Part shown: in pieces, positions 44,646 to 53,466 of the stretch | Position numbering within the stretch: position 1 is the first letter of the stretch | How the letters are laid out: the number at the start of each line of letters is the position of its first letter | NCBI GenBank assembly: GCA_043782755.1 | Contig: JAYWAC010000199.1 | Location: forward strand, 1 to 64,000 | Source: JADJYF01 sp043782755 | GTDB taxonomy: Bacteria > Pseudomonadota > Gammaproteobacteria > Ga0077536 | Reading direction: 5' to 3' | DNA: 64,000 bases | The notes under the pieces: model-generated | Databases searched by the model: none | The model's input: only the letters and a program-made list of their open reading frames with translations | What the model was told of the DNA's origin: nothing | Position numbers and translations under genes: made by a program

Positions 44646-45794
44646 TTAAGCCGCGTCTTCACGCACTTCAATCGGCTGCGGATTCAGTTCCTGCAGCGCC
44701 GGCAACACTTCCTTGGCAAAGAGCTTCATGCTCTTCTCCGCCATCTTCATCGGCATGCCACCGTACTTGAAGACGAACATGATTTCCTCGCAACCGAACT
44801 GCATGGCCAGATCCTTGGCGCGCTTGATGGTCTGCGTCGGCGTGCCCCACGGATGGGAGTCGACGAAACCACGCAGGAAAGGCGTCGGATCAGCAGCCAG
44901 TGCTTTCTGCATCGCGCCATAGGACTCATAACCCTTGATGTTGCCGAGGTGACTGCCGCGCAGCTCGTAGTGACGCAGCGCCGAATCGGCGTACTCCACC
45001 ATGTATTGCTCGGCACCCGCTTGCGCTTCGGCCTCGGTCTCGGCCACATACGTCCACAACGCGAGCTTGGTTTTGGACGGCGCGAAGCCGGCCTTGGCAT
45101 GCAGGCGTGCATACTTGCGCGCCGTTTCGAGCGAGAGCCCCAAGCTCGTGGTGGGAATCACCAACGGCCGCACACCGTGACGCGCGATGATCTCGACGGT
45201 CTCGTCGGTACCGCCGGCACACCATAGATTGGCGCTCAAATCGCGGTCCGGTTGCGGGCGCAGTTTGAGCCCTTTAATCTTGTAGTGCTTGCCGTCGAAA
45301 TCGCACTTGCCGGTCGCGAGCAGCTTATTCAAGACCTGCAGCGATTCGTCGAAACGCTCGCGCGCCTCACCCTGATCGATGGAAAGGCCTGCGTATTCAC
45401 GACGACCAAGACCCCGGCCGACGCCACAGATAATCTCGCGCTTGGGGCCTAAAAAAGTGTCGAGCATATTGATGTCTTCGGCGACGCGCACCGGGTTGTG
45501 CCACGGCAACACGGTGACCATGGTGCCAAGGTCGACACGCTTGGTGATACCCGCCACATAGGTCAGGTATTGCAGCGGGTTGGTGATCATCGTGTAAGGC
45601 GTGAAGTGATGCTCGATGGTCCACACTGCGTCGAAGCCGGTGTCATCGGCGATACGTGCGATATCCAGCTCTTCCAGGACGATCTCGCGATCGGATTGTT
45701 GCGGACGGGCCGCGACTTGCTCGCCGCGCTCTTCCGCTTCGTAACGATCCCAGTCCGAATAATTCTGATTAAAGATTGTGGCGCCTACGCGCAT
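44646..45794 (-). CDS. Luciferase-like (LLM class) flavin monooxygenase
   Basis: A 382-aa TIM-barrel protein of the bacterial luciferase-like family. The N-terminus MRVGATIFNQNYSDWDRY, the TGFDAVWTIEHHFTPY segment and the WHNPVRVAEDINMLDTF region are characteristic. Members use reduced flavin delivered by a reductase to oxidise substrates such as alkanes, sulfonates or ketones. The ATG at 45794 is preceded by AAGGGAG. It lies 220 bp downstream of a crotonase gene on the same strand. Which flavin reductase serves it is not clear; one is encoded at 39.8 kb but in another operon. Confidence 0.92.
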   Translation of the reverse strand: MRVGATIFNQNYSDWDRYEAEERGEQVAARPQQSDREIVLEELDIARIADDTGFDAVWTIEHHFTPYTMITNPLQYLTYVAGITKRVDLGTMVTVLPWHNPVRVAEDINMLDTFLGPKREIICGVGRGLGRREYAGLSIDQGEARERFDESLQVLNKLLATGKCDFDGKHYKIKGLKLRPQPDRDLSANLWCAGGTDETVEIIARHGVRPLVIPTTSLGLSLETARKYARLHAKAGFAPSKTKLALWTYVAETEAEAQAGAEQYMVEYADSALRHYELRGSHLGNIKGYESYGAMQKALAADPTPFLRGFVDSHPWGTPTQTIKRAKDLAMQFGCEEIMFVFKYGGMPMKMAEKSMKLFAKEVLPALQELNPQPIEVREDAA

Positions 45795-46014
45795 GGTCGG
45801 TTTCTCCCTTGGTTGAATGGCATGACGATGGTCGGCTTCACCGGATGCGAGCCCAGACCAGCACCGATACATCGACGTTCGCACAATCATGACCGCTTTG
45901 CTTGATTCGCCTCAAGCAGCAGGCCGTGCATCGCGCACGAAACGCGCACGCGGTGGAATTTCCAATCCTAAGGCGAAGCTTGTCTCCCCCCGAATAGGTG
46001 TAGGCCTGTCATCC

Positions 46015-46848
46015 TTACAGGCTGATGCGCTTGAAAGCCGGCTCGCGCTGTTCAAGAAAGGAGCGCACGCCTTCGCGGAAATCAGGCCGCGTGAGGCTTT
46101 CCTCCATGAGTCGGTTGGTCTCTTCCATGGCCGGCCCCAAGGTCAGCATAAGATGACGATAGACCTGCTGCTTGATGATCATGATCGAAGTCGGCGAGAC
46201 AGTGCGTGCCAGTTCGACGATATATTGGCGCGCGCTTTCAAGTGCGGTGCCGGTTTCACAGAGACGATCAGCGAGACCGATCTTCTCAGCTTCTTCGCCA
46301 TCGAAACGTCGCGCACTCCATAGGATATCGAGTGCACGCGAAGTACCGATCAGACGCGGCAGCAACCAGCTCACGCCATGCTCGGCCACCAGGCCACGGC
46401 CGGCGAAGGCGGTCGAGAATTTGGCCTGACGTTCGACGAAACGCATGTCGCTCAAGACTGCGAAGCAGAAGCCTAAACCCGCACACGGTCCGTTGATGGC
46501 GGCCAACACCGGTTTGCGCACCGCCAGCAGATAGGTGTAGGCAATGCTGAAGTCGGCGCCCATCGCGGCATCGCCCGGCGCGGCGGCGAGTGCCGAGTCT
46601 TCTTCGCCAGCGAGACTCGCGGCTGCCGAGATTTCGTCCAGCGCCGCCATGTCCATGCCGGCGCAGAAGCCGCGCCCGGCACCGGTCAGAATGATGCCGA
46701 CCACACACGGATCGCGCACGGCGGCCGCCACCGCGTGGCGGATCTCGGCCAGCATGGTGCGCGTGAAAGCGTTCAGCCTCTCGGGCCGGTTCATGGTGAT
46801 GATGGCGACCGGATCCTCGACCCGATAGAGAATGTCTCGATACTGCAT
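46015..46848 (-). CDS. Crotonase-superfamily protein (enoyl-CoA hydratase/isomerase-like)
   Basis: A 277-aa crotonase. The oxyanion loop is FCAGMDMAALDE. In the second segment the hydratase glutamate is not present (GLGFCFAVLSD), and one further glutamate is in GLVAEHGVSW. This suggests an isomerase or other crotonase activity rather than simple hydration. The ATG at 46848 has AGGGGAG upstream. It is divergent from another crotonase gene 168 bp away and upstream of the LLM monooxygenase on the same strand. Confidence 0.88.
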   Translation of the reverse strand: MQYRDILYRVEDPVAIITMNRPERLNAFTRTMLAEIRHAVAAAVRDPCVVGIILTGAGRGFCAGMDMAALDEISAAASLAGEEDSALAAAPGDAAMGADFSIAYTYLLAVRKPVLAAINGPCAGLGFCFAVLSDMRFVERQAKFSTAFAGRGLVAEHGVSWLLPRLIGTSRALDILWSARRFDGEEAEKIGLADRLCETGTALESARQYIVELARTVSPTSIMIIKQQVYRHLMLTLGPAMEETNRLMEESLTRPDFREGVRSFLEQREPAFKRISL

Positions 46849-47015
46849 GCTGCGCTCCCCTGCACTGCGTGTATGGCTGGGCCATGCTGGCGGGCCATAC
46901 GATGAAAATGACGATGAATGATTTGGCTGACGGGCAGGATACCATCGCTCCGCCGGTCGCTTGCGAAGGCCTCGGCCCGCCTCGACAATACTGGCCTAGC
47001 CCCGGGAGTACGACG

Positions 47016-47819
47016 ATGACCGCCAGCCAAGCACAGACCAGCACCGAACTCGATGTTAGCTATGATCTCAAGGACGGCATCGCCACCCTCACGCTGAATC
47101 GTCCGAGCCGCTACAACACCCTGACCGGCGACGTCATCGCCACGCTCAGCGCCCATCTCGCGGCGATCGCCGCGAGCAATGAAGTGCGCGTGGTGATCAT
47201 TGCGTCTACCGGCAAAGCGTTTTCCACCGGGCACGATTTGAAAGAAATGAACGCCAACCGCGACGAGAGCTTTTATCGTCGCCTGCTGGCCGATTGCTCA
47301 CGCATGATGCAGGCCATCGTCGCCTTACCTCAACCGGTCATCGCCCAGGTGCAGGGCATCGCCACCGCCGCCGGTTGTCAGCTGGTCGCGAGTTGCGATC
47401 TGGCGATCGCAGGCCGCAGCGCGCGCTTCGCCACCAATGGCATCGCTAACGGTCTCTATTGCGCGACGCCATCGGTGGCCTTGAGTCGTGTGGTGCACCG
47501 CAAGCACGCGCTGGAAATGCTACTGACTGGCGACTTCATCGACGCCGCCCGCGCCGCCGAGATTGGCCTCGTCAATCACGTCGTCGACGATGCCGATCTC
47601 GCCCAGACCACGCGCGACCTGGCTGGTCGCATCGCCGAGAAATCGCAATACGCGGTGCGTCTCGGCAAGGCCTCGTTCTACCGCCAGATCGACCAGGGAT
47701 TGGACAGTGCCTATCGCGGCACCTCTCAAGAACTGGTGTGCAATCTGCTCGCGACCGACGGCATCGAAGGACTGAATGCCTTCATCGAGAAGCGCCCGCC
47801 GCAATGGCAGGACCGCTGA
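47016..47819 (+). CDS. Crotonase-superfamily protein, ECHDC3-like
   Basis: A 267-aa crotonase whose SYDLKDGIATLTLNRPSRYN start, AFSTGHDLKEM loop, and YCATPSVALSRVVHRKHALEMLLTGDFIDA segment recall ECHDC3-type proteins. The position of the first hydratase glutamate is Gln (AAGCQLVASCD), and the second region has no glutamate, so it is unlikely to be a normal hydratase. The start is the ATG at 47016 with GGGAG upstream. The acyl-CoA ligase gene follows 76 bp later on the same strand, probably in the same operon. Confidence 0.88.
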   Translation: MTASQAQTSTELDVSYDLKDGIATLTLNRPSRYNTLTGDVIATLSAHLAAIAASNEVRVVIIASTGKAFSTGHDLKEMNANRDESFYRRLLADCSRMMQAIVALPQPVIAQVQGIATAAGCQLVASCDLAIAGRSARFATNGIANGLYCATPSVALSRVVHRKHALEMLLTGDFIDAARAAEIGLVNHVVDDADLAQTTRDLAGRIAEKSQYAVRLGKASFYRQIDQGLDSAYRGTSQELVCNLLATDGIEGLNAFIEKRPPQWQDR

Positions 47820-47895
47820 ATCGACGTCACTGATTTCGACTGAGCGCACGCACATCGCGCGCGCATCGCATCATTTCGCACAAGGAACTCTCGGC

Positions 47896-49542
47896 ATGAA
47901 CGACGCCGTCCGCAATCCCTACGAGCAAGACCTCGATCAGGTCCCCGCCAACTATGTACCGCTCTCGCCGCTCAGCATGATCGCGCGCGCGGCGGCGGTC
48001 TATCCCAATCGGCTGGCGGTGGTGCACGGCACGCGCCGTTACAGCTGGCTGGAAACTTTCACGCGCTGCCGACGACTGGCCTCGGCGCTGTCCAAGCGCG
48101 GCATAGGCCGCGGCGATACCGTGGCGGTGATCGCGACCAATATTCCGGCTTTCTATGAAGGCTTGTTTGGTATTCCGGCGACCGGCGCAATCATCAATCC
48201 GATCAACATTCGTCTCGATGCCGAAGCCATCGCCTTCATTCTCGATCACGGCGAAGCCAAGCTCGTGTTGGTCGACACCGAGTTCGCCGCTGTCACGCGC
48301 GACGCGCTGGCGATGGCCAAGGTCAAACCGCTGGTCATCGACATCGCCGACGAAGACGCGCCTTGTCACGATCGCATCGGCGTCATGGAATACGAAGACT
48401 TCATCCAGGACGGCGATGCCGACTTCCCGTGGGTGTTACCGGACAACGAATGGCAGGCGATGGCGCTCTGCTATACCTCGGGCACGACCGGCAACCCCAA
48501 GGGCGTGGTCTATCACCATCGCGGTGCTTATCTCAATGCCATCAGCTGCGCGATGGCCTGGAACATGGTGCATCATCCGGTCTATCTGTGGACCTTGCCA
48601 ATGTTCCATTGCTGCGGCTGGACCTTTCCGTGGACCATCGCCGCACTGGCCGGCACCAATATCTGTCTGCGCCACATTGCCGCCAAACCCATCTACGACG
48701 CCATTGCTGATCACAAGGTCACACATTTCTGCGGCGCGCCCATCGTTTTGAATTTCATCATTCACGCGCGCGCCGAGGACAAACGTCCACTGCCGTATAC
48801 GGTCGAAGTGATGACCGCCGGCGCGGCGCCGCCGGCGGCAATACTGCGCTCCATGGAAGCCAATGGCTTTCACATCACCCACACCTATGGCCTGACCGAG
48901 GTCTATGGCCCGGCGGTGTTCAATGCGCCGCAGGACGACTGGGTGACACTCGACGAAGAAGCCTATGCCGAAAAACTGATCCGCCAAGGCGTGCGCTATC
49001 ACGTGCTGGAAGATCTGGAAGTCATGGACCCGGAAACCATGCAGCCGGTGCCGCGCGATGGCGAGACACTGGGCGAAGTGATGTTCAAGGGCAATGTCGT
49101 GATGCGCGGCTATCTCAAGAACAAAAAGGCCACTGAAGAATCATTGGCCGGCGGTTATTTTCATTCCGGCGATCTGGCGGTGATGTATCCCGATGGTTAC
49201 ATCCAGATCAAGGATCGCTCTAAGGACATCATCATTTCCGGCGGCGAGAACATTTCGTCCATCGAAGTGGAAGAAGTGTTGTACAAGCATCCGGATATTC
49301 TCGAAGCGGCAGTGGTTGCGCGCCCCGATGAGAAATGGGGCGAGACGCCCTGCGCCTTCGTGACCCTGAAGCCGGGTGCGGGCGAAGTGAGCGCCCAGCA
49401 GATCATCGCCTACTGCCGCGAGAAGCTCGCGCACTTCAAGGCGCCGAAGACCATCGTGTTCTGCGATCTGCCAAAGACCGCGACCGGCAAGATTCAGAAG
49501 TTCAAGTTGAGGAAGGATGCGGAGGCGATGGGGAGTCGGTAA
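47896..49542 (+). CDS. AMP-dependent acyl-CoA ligase
   Basis: A 548-aa ANL-family enzyme with CYTSGTTGNPKGVVYHHR (P-loop-like, about residues 195-212), THTYGLTEVYGP, GYFHSGDLAV (about 420), the IIISGGENISSIE motif and the catalytic Lys near the end (TATGKIQKF). It resembles the medium-chain/aryl subgroup (ACSM-type/AlkK-like). The ATG at 47896 follows CAAGGA. It is a second, distinct ligase from the one at 0.5-2.1 kb. It follows the ECHDC3-like crotonase gene and ends before a REP-like pair. The substrate acid is unknown. Confidence 0.93.
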   Translation: MNDAVRNPYEQDLDQVPANYVPLSPLSMIARAAAVYPNRLAVVHGTRRYSWLETFTRCRRLASALSKRGIGRGDTVAVIATNIPAFYEGLFGIPATGAIINPINIRLDAEAIAFILDHGEAKLVLVDTEFAAVTRDALAMAKVKPLVIDIADEDAPCHDRIGVMEYEDFIQDGDADFPWVLPDNEWQAMALCYTSGTTGNPKGVVYHHRGAYLNAISCAMAWNMVHHPVYLWTLPMFHCCGWTFPWTIAALAGTNICLRHIAAKPIYDAIADHKVTHFCGAPIVLNFIIHARAEDKRPLPYTVEVMTAGAAPPAAILRSMEANGFHITHTYGLTEVYGPAVFNAPQDDWVTLDEEAYAEKLIRQGVRYHVLEDLEVMDPETMQPVPRDGETLGEVMFKGNVVMRGYLKNKKATEESLAGGYFHSGDLAVMYPDGYIQIKDRSKDIIISGGENISSIEVEEVLYKHPDILEAAVVARPDEKWGETPCAFVTLKPGAGEVSAQQIIAYCREKLAHFKAPKTIVFCDLPKTATGKIQKFKLRKDAEAMGSR

Positions 49543-49578
49543 AGGCTCAGCGCCGAATCCGGGTTTACCTCCCCCCTC

Positions 49579-49655
49579 TGTGGGTCCGACTTCAGTCGGG
49601 CCCACAATGAAATGTGTAGATAGAAGGATGGATGTGCGATTGAATTCGCACATCC
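49579..49655. repeat. Two REP-like palindromes between convergent genes
   Basis: First, TGTGGGTCCGACT (49579-49591) pairs with AGTCGGGCCCACA (49594-49606), a 13-bp stem with one G-T pair and a TC loop. Second, GGATGTGCGA (49630-49639) and TCGCACATCC (49646-49655) are perfect 10-bp arms with a 6-nt loop. They fill the gap between the acyl-CoA ligase and the end of leuD and can terminate both. Confidence 0.75.
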
Positions 49656-49668
49656 CAAGGCACTGCCT

Positions 49669-50307
49669 TCAAGCAAACAACCAGGGGGCTTCCGCCTTCT
49701 TCTTCGTCTCATAGGCCTTGATGTCATCGGCATACTTCAACGACAAGCCAATGTCATCGAGACCATGCAGTAGACGCTCTTTCAAATCCGCCTTGAAATC
49801 GAACTTGTATAGCGCGCCACTCGCCGTGGTCACTGTCTGCGCGACGAGGTCGACCTTAAGCTTGTAGCCCGGCGTTACCGCCACTTGCTGGAACAGCAGA
49901 TCGACCACCGCGTCCGGCAAGGTCAGTGGCAGGAGACCATTCTTGCAGGCGTTACTAAAGAAGATGTCGGCATAGCTCGGCGCAATCAGCGCGCGAATGC
50001 CGAAATCATATAACGCCCACGGCGCATGTTCGCGCGATGAACCACACCCAAAGTTATCACGCGCCAGCAGGATCTCGGCGCCCTTGTAGCGCGCCTGATT
50101 CAGCGCGAAGTCTGTGTTCAAAGGCCGCTTGCTGTTGTCTTGATCCGGTTCGCCCTTGTCGAGATAACGCCATTCGTCAAACAGGTTCGGACCGAAGCCG
50201 GTGCGCTTGATCGACTTCAAGAACTGCTTGGGAATGATCGCGTCGGTGTCGACGTTGGGACGATCGATGGGCACGACCAGGCCGTGCAATTGCGTGAATG
50301 CCTGCAT
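49669..50307 (-). CDS. leuD: 3-isopropylmalate dehydratase, small subunit
   Basis: A 212-aa swivelling-domain subunit of isopropylmalate isomerase in leucine synthesis. The start is MQAFTQLHGLVVPIDRPNVDTDAIIPKQFLK, as in LeuD; DNFGCGSSREHAPWAL is the conserved segment that interacts with substrate. It follows leuC by 3 bp. leuB, often next in proteobacterial leu operons, is absent here; a REP pair and a convergent gene follow instead. Confidence 0.97.
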   Translation of the reverse strand: MQAFTQLHGLVVPIDRPNVDTDAIIPKQFLKSIKRTGFGPNLFDEWRYLDKGEPDQDNSKRPLNTDFALNQARYKGAEILLARDNFGCGSSREHAPWALYDFGIRALIAPSYADIFFSNACKNGLLPLTLPDAVVDLLFQQVAVTPGYKLKVDLVAQTVTTASGALYKFDFKADLKERLLHGLDDIGLSLKYADDIKAYETKKKAEAPWLFA

Positions 50308-50310
50308 GAT

Positions 50311-51711
50311 TCAAAACTCCCGCACGTCGACGAAGTGACCGGCGATAGCGGCCGCTGCGGCCATCGCCGGGCTGACCAGATGGGTGCGCCCATTGCGACC
50401 CTGACGACCTTCGAAATTACGATTCGAGGTGCTCGCGCAACGCTCGCCCGGCTCGAGTTGATCGGGATTCATACCCAGACACATCGAGCAACCCGGTTCG
50501 CGCCAATCGAAACCCGCGTCGCGAAAGATCTTGTCCAAACCTTCCGCTTCGGCCTGTTGCTTGATCAGGCCCGAGCCCGGCACCACCAGCGCGGCCTTGA
50601 CCGAGGCCGCACGCTTACGCCCTTTCACCACCGCCGCCGCCGCGCGCAAGTCTTCGATGCGCGCATTGGTGCAGGAGCCAATGAAGATCTTGTCGACCGC
50701 AATGTCGGTGATGGGCGTGCCCGCTTTCAGATCCATGTACTTCAGCGCATTGCGCATGCCGATGCGACGCGTCTCATCGCTGGCCGCTTCCGGATCCGGC
50801 ACCACGTCGCCGATGGCGACCACCATTTCCGGCGACGTGCCCCACGACACCTGCGGTTCGATTTCATCACCGTTAATAGTGATCTCGGTGTCGAACTTCG
50901 CATCGGCATCAGAATGCAGATCCTGCCATTGCGCCACGGCTCTCTCCCAATCTGCACCACTCGGCGCATAGGGACGACCGTTGACGTAGTCACGCGTGAT
51001 GTCATCGAACGCGATGAGACCCGCACGACCGCCGGCCTCAATGGACATATTGCACACCGTCATGCGCCCTTCCATGCTCATCGCGCGTATCACCGGGCCG
51101 GCGTATTCCATGGTGTGGCCGGTGGCACCGGCGGTGCCGATCATGCCGATGATGTGCAGGATGAGATCCTTGGGCGTCACGCCACGCGAGAGCGCGCCGT
51201 TGACGGTGATGCGCATGTTACGGGCCTTGCTCAGCACCAGACATTGGGTGGCGAGCACATGCTCGACTTCCGAGGTACCAATGCCGAAGGCCCAGGTCGC
51301 CAGTGCGCCGTTGGTGGCGGTATGGGAATCGCCACAAACGATGGTCATGCCGGGCAAACTCCAACCCTGTTCGGGACCGGTGACGTGCACGATACCCTGA
51401 CGGATGTCACCGATGTCGTGATGCAGGATGCCGTAGGTCTTGCAGTTCTTGGACAAGGTATCGAGCTGCAGACGCGCTATCGGGTCCTTGATATTCGTGA
51501 CGTCCTCGGTCGGCACGTTGTGATCCGACACCGCCTTGGTCCCGGTCACGCGCCACAGCGGGCGGTTGGCCAGCTCCAGACCCTCGAAGGCCTGCGGCGT
51601 GGTGACCTCATGAGCGATGTGACGGTCGATGTAGACCAGCGCCGAGCCATCGTCGAACTCACGCACGAGATGGGACTGCCAGAGCTTGTCGTAGAGGGTT
51701 TTTCCAGCCAT
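50311..51711 (-). CDS. leuC: 3-isopropylmalate dehydratase, large subunit
   Basis: A 466-aa aconitase-family subunit that binds the [4Fe-4S] cluster. The cluster cysteines are in FIGSCTNARIEDL (about residue 345) and CSMCLGMNPD (about 407 and 410). The N-terminal MAGKTLYDKLWQSHLV and AHEVTTPQAFEGL are LeuC-like. The ATG is at 51711. With LeuD it converts 2-isopropylmalate to 3-isopropylmalate. It is divergent from the Sel1 gene, 172 bp away. Housekeeping function; not part of the catabolic cluster. Confidence 0.97.
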   Translation of the reverse strand: MAGKTLYDKLWQSHLVREFDDGSALVYIDRHIAHEVTTPQAFEGLELANRPLWRVTGTKAVSDHNVPTEDVTNIKDPIARLQLDTLSKNCKTYGILHHDIGDIRQGIVHVTGPEQGWSLPGMTIVCGDSHTATNGALATWAFGIGTSEVEHVLATQCLVLSKARNMRITVNGALSRGVTPKDLILHIIGMIGTAGATGHTMEYAGPVIRAMSMEGRMTVCNMSIEAGGRAGLIAFDDITRDYVNGRPYAPSGADWERAVAQWQDLHSDADAKFDTEITINGDEIEPQVSWGTSPEMVVAIGDVVPDPEAASDETRRIGMRNALKYMDLKAGTPITDIAVDKIFIGSCTNARIEDLRAAAAVVKGRKRAASVKAALVVPGSGLIKQQAEAEGLDKIFRDAGFDWREPGCSMCLGMNPDQLEPGERCASTSNRNFEGRQGRNGRTHLVSPAMAAAAAIAGHFVDVREF

Positions 51712-51883
51712 GTGAATGACGCTCGAGCTTGCGAAGGGCGGCTAGTCTACCATCGCCGCAGCAGGCTTGACCTCGCGCCACGAACAGACAGGAAGAGGCT
51801 GGGGACGAAGCTTGGGATGGCCGTCGCAACTCGGCTAAGATGCGAGGCCATCGCGCCTTGCCACGGCCCGGAGAACATGACCG

Positions 51884-52387
51884 ATGCACGACAAGAAACG
51901 CTACATCGCGGGCCTGCTGCTGCTGGTCGCAAGCCACGCCTATGCCGACTTCAACGATGGCGTGGTGGCGCTGATGGCGGGCAAGTTCGAGACCGCACTA
52001 AAGGTCTTCGTGCCGCTCGCAGAGACCAATAATCACGCCTATGCCCAATACTTCCTGGCGCGCATGTACGAGCGCGGTGAGGGCGTGCCCCAGGACCGCA
52101 AAGCCGCAGCCAAGTGGTATCGCAAGGCCGCCGAGCAAGGGGTCAACGATGCCCAGTTCCACCTCGCCACGATGTACGAAAATGGCGACGGCGTGCCCAA
52201 GGATATGGAATACGCCTATGGCTGGTACAGCGTCGCGGCCCACCTCGGCAGCGCCAAGGCCGGGCCGGCCCTGGAGCACACTAAGAACCAGTTGCGCGGG
52301 GATGAGCTGGTCGAGGCCGACAAGCTGTCGCGGGAATTGATTACGAAATACGGCACGGTGCCGGAAAGTACATCGCGCGCGCAATGA
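51884..52387 (+). CDS. Sel1-repeat (TPR-like) exported protein
   Basis: A 167-aa protein with a signal peptide (KKRYIAGLLLLVASHAYA). Two Sel1-type repeats follow, with AQYFLARMYERGEGVPQDRKAAAKWY-like (key parts ARMYERGEGVPQD) and AQFHLATMYENGDGVPKD. Such proteins mediate protein-protein contacts in the periplasm. A short charged C-terminus ends in a Ser/Arg tail. It is divergent from leuC and converges with the leftward SapC set. Confidence 0.88.
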   Translation: MHDKKRYIAGLLLLVASHAYADFNDGVVALMAGKFETALKVFVPLAETNNHAYAQYFLARMYERGEGVPQDRKAAAKWYRKAAEQGVNDAQFHLATMYENGDGVPKDMEYAYGWYSVAAHLGSAKAGPALEHTKNQLRGDELVEADKLSRELITKYGTVPESTSRAQ

Positions 52388-52414
52388 GCGTGGCGGGACA
52401 GATGACAGATCGAC

Positions 52415-52675
52415 TCAGACCCGCAGATTGACGTAGGAACCCTTGCTGCGGGAATCGGCGCCACCGCCCATGCGCGCGATGAGCGCGCCGAGCAGGCCGG
52501 CCGGTGAATTGCTCGACGCGCTGCGCTCACGCGCCGCCTCGTCTACCGGTCTGACGTAGACATTGGACCTGAGATTCGCGCGCTCATCGCGCGGCGCATC
52601 GGCGCTGAAGCGGCGATAGGAAGCCGACAACGCTCTGTCTGCCCTCGCCGTTGAACCTACCGCTCCGATAGCCAT
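52415..52675 (-). CDS. Small hypothetical protein downstream of SapC (86 aa)
   Basis: I do not recognise a family. It is Arg/Ser/Ala-rich, with two short Gly/Ser-rich areas and a short hydrophobic helix (PAGLLGALIARMGGG) in the C-terminal third. No cysteine is present. The ATG at 52675 lies 10 bp after the SapC stop on the same strand, so it looks like the third gene of the set. The ribosome site is weak, so the call is uncertain. Confidence 0.5.
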   Translation of the reverse strand: MAIGAVGSTARADRALSASYRRFSADAPRDERANLRSNVYVRPVDEAARERSASSNSPAGLLGALIARMGGGADSRSKGSYVNLRV

Positions 52676-52685
52676 GGCTCGCTAC

Positions 52686-53465
52686 TTATTCCTTGGCGCC
52701 GCGCTTGCGCGCACGGGTCTTGGGTGCATCGGCCGGTGGGTCGACCAATTGCATGAGTTTGTCGAGGTTGGCGAGCGAGTACATGTGTTGATAGATCAGA
52801 TCGAGATAACCCTGGTCCATGAATTCCTTGAGCTGCTCGGGCTTAAGCTTCTGCAGGCGCTCGCGCGTCACACAGAAAAAGCCACTCAATGAGTAAGTGC
52901 CCCCAGAGTTTAGTGAAATATTCGCCTGGGTGGAATCCAGCAGGTCAGCCTTGACGAGGGCATCACAGAATCTGGTCGTGGCCTGGGTGGCAAGCAGGAA
53001 GTCCTGCAGAAATTTGACGCTGTTGGCGAGATAGGGGCTCTGCTCACCGCCCTCGGCCAGCAGACGCTCGCCCTCTTTGGCGGTGTTGAAGCCCGAATAG
53101 GTCTCGTCGATGCAGACCGTATATTGCTCGGGATTGGCATCGGTATTGGCCAGGATATAGGGATAACGGCGCAGGTAGGCCGGCACGTAGGTACCCTGCC
53201 AGGCGCCGTCGACGCCGATCAAGAGGTTCTGATCGGTGGCAATGCCGAGCAGCACCGTCGGCACCGCCACACCACTGCTGTCGCGCGCGAACACCACGGC
53301 ATATTCGCGCGCTGCGATCGCGAATTCGCTGGCGGCGAGATAGATGGAATTGGTCCCTGCGGCGAAGGAATAGCCTTGGTCGGAGTCGATGTACCAGTCG
53401 GCGTGGCGCTCGCGATTGAGCGCCGTGACGTTGCGGTACAGGAGCGGGAGTAAGGGTTCGGCCAT
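52686..53465 (-). CDS. SapC-family protein
   Basis: A 259-aa protein matching SapC (PF07277 as I know it). Typical segments are PLLYRNVTALNRERHADWYI, FAAGTNSIYLAASEFAIAAREYAVVF and the GAWQGTYVPAYLRRYPYIL core. The end is a basic tail (KTRARKRGAKE). SapC was named for a surface-layer locus in Campylobacter fetus, but the biochemical role is not established. The ATG at 53465 follows the giant gene's TGA by one base, so its translation is coupled to the giant surface protein. No signal peptide is visible. Confidence 0.88.
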   Translation of the reverse strand: MAEPLLPLLYRNVTALNRERHADWYIDSDQGYSFAAGTNSIYLAASEFAIAAREYAVVFARDSSGVAVPTVLLGIATDQNLLIGVDGAWQGTYVPAYLRRYPYILANTDANPEQYTVCIDETYSGFNTAKEGERLLAEGGEQSPYLANSVKFLQDFLLATQATTRFCDALVKADLLDSTQANISLNSGGTYSLSGFFCVTRERLQKLKPEQLKEFMDQGYLDLIYQHMYSLANLDKLMQLVDPPADAPKTRARKRGAKE

Positions 53466-53466
53466 A

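Noticed and set aside
50140..52032. A 630-codon open frame on the plus strand across leuC/leuD
   Set aside because: It is antisense to two clearly functional genes and reads as His/Arg/Gly-rich composition typical of shadow frames in GC-rich DNA.
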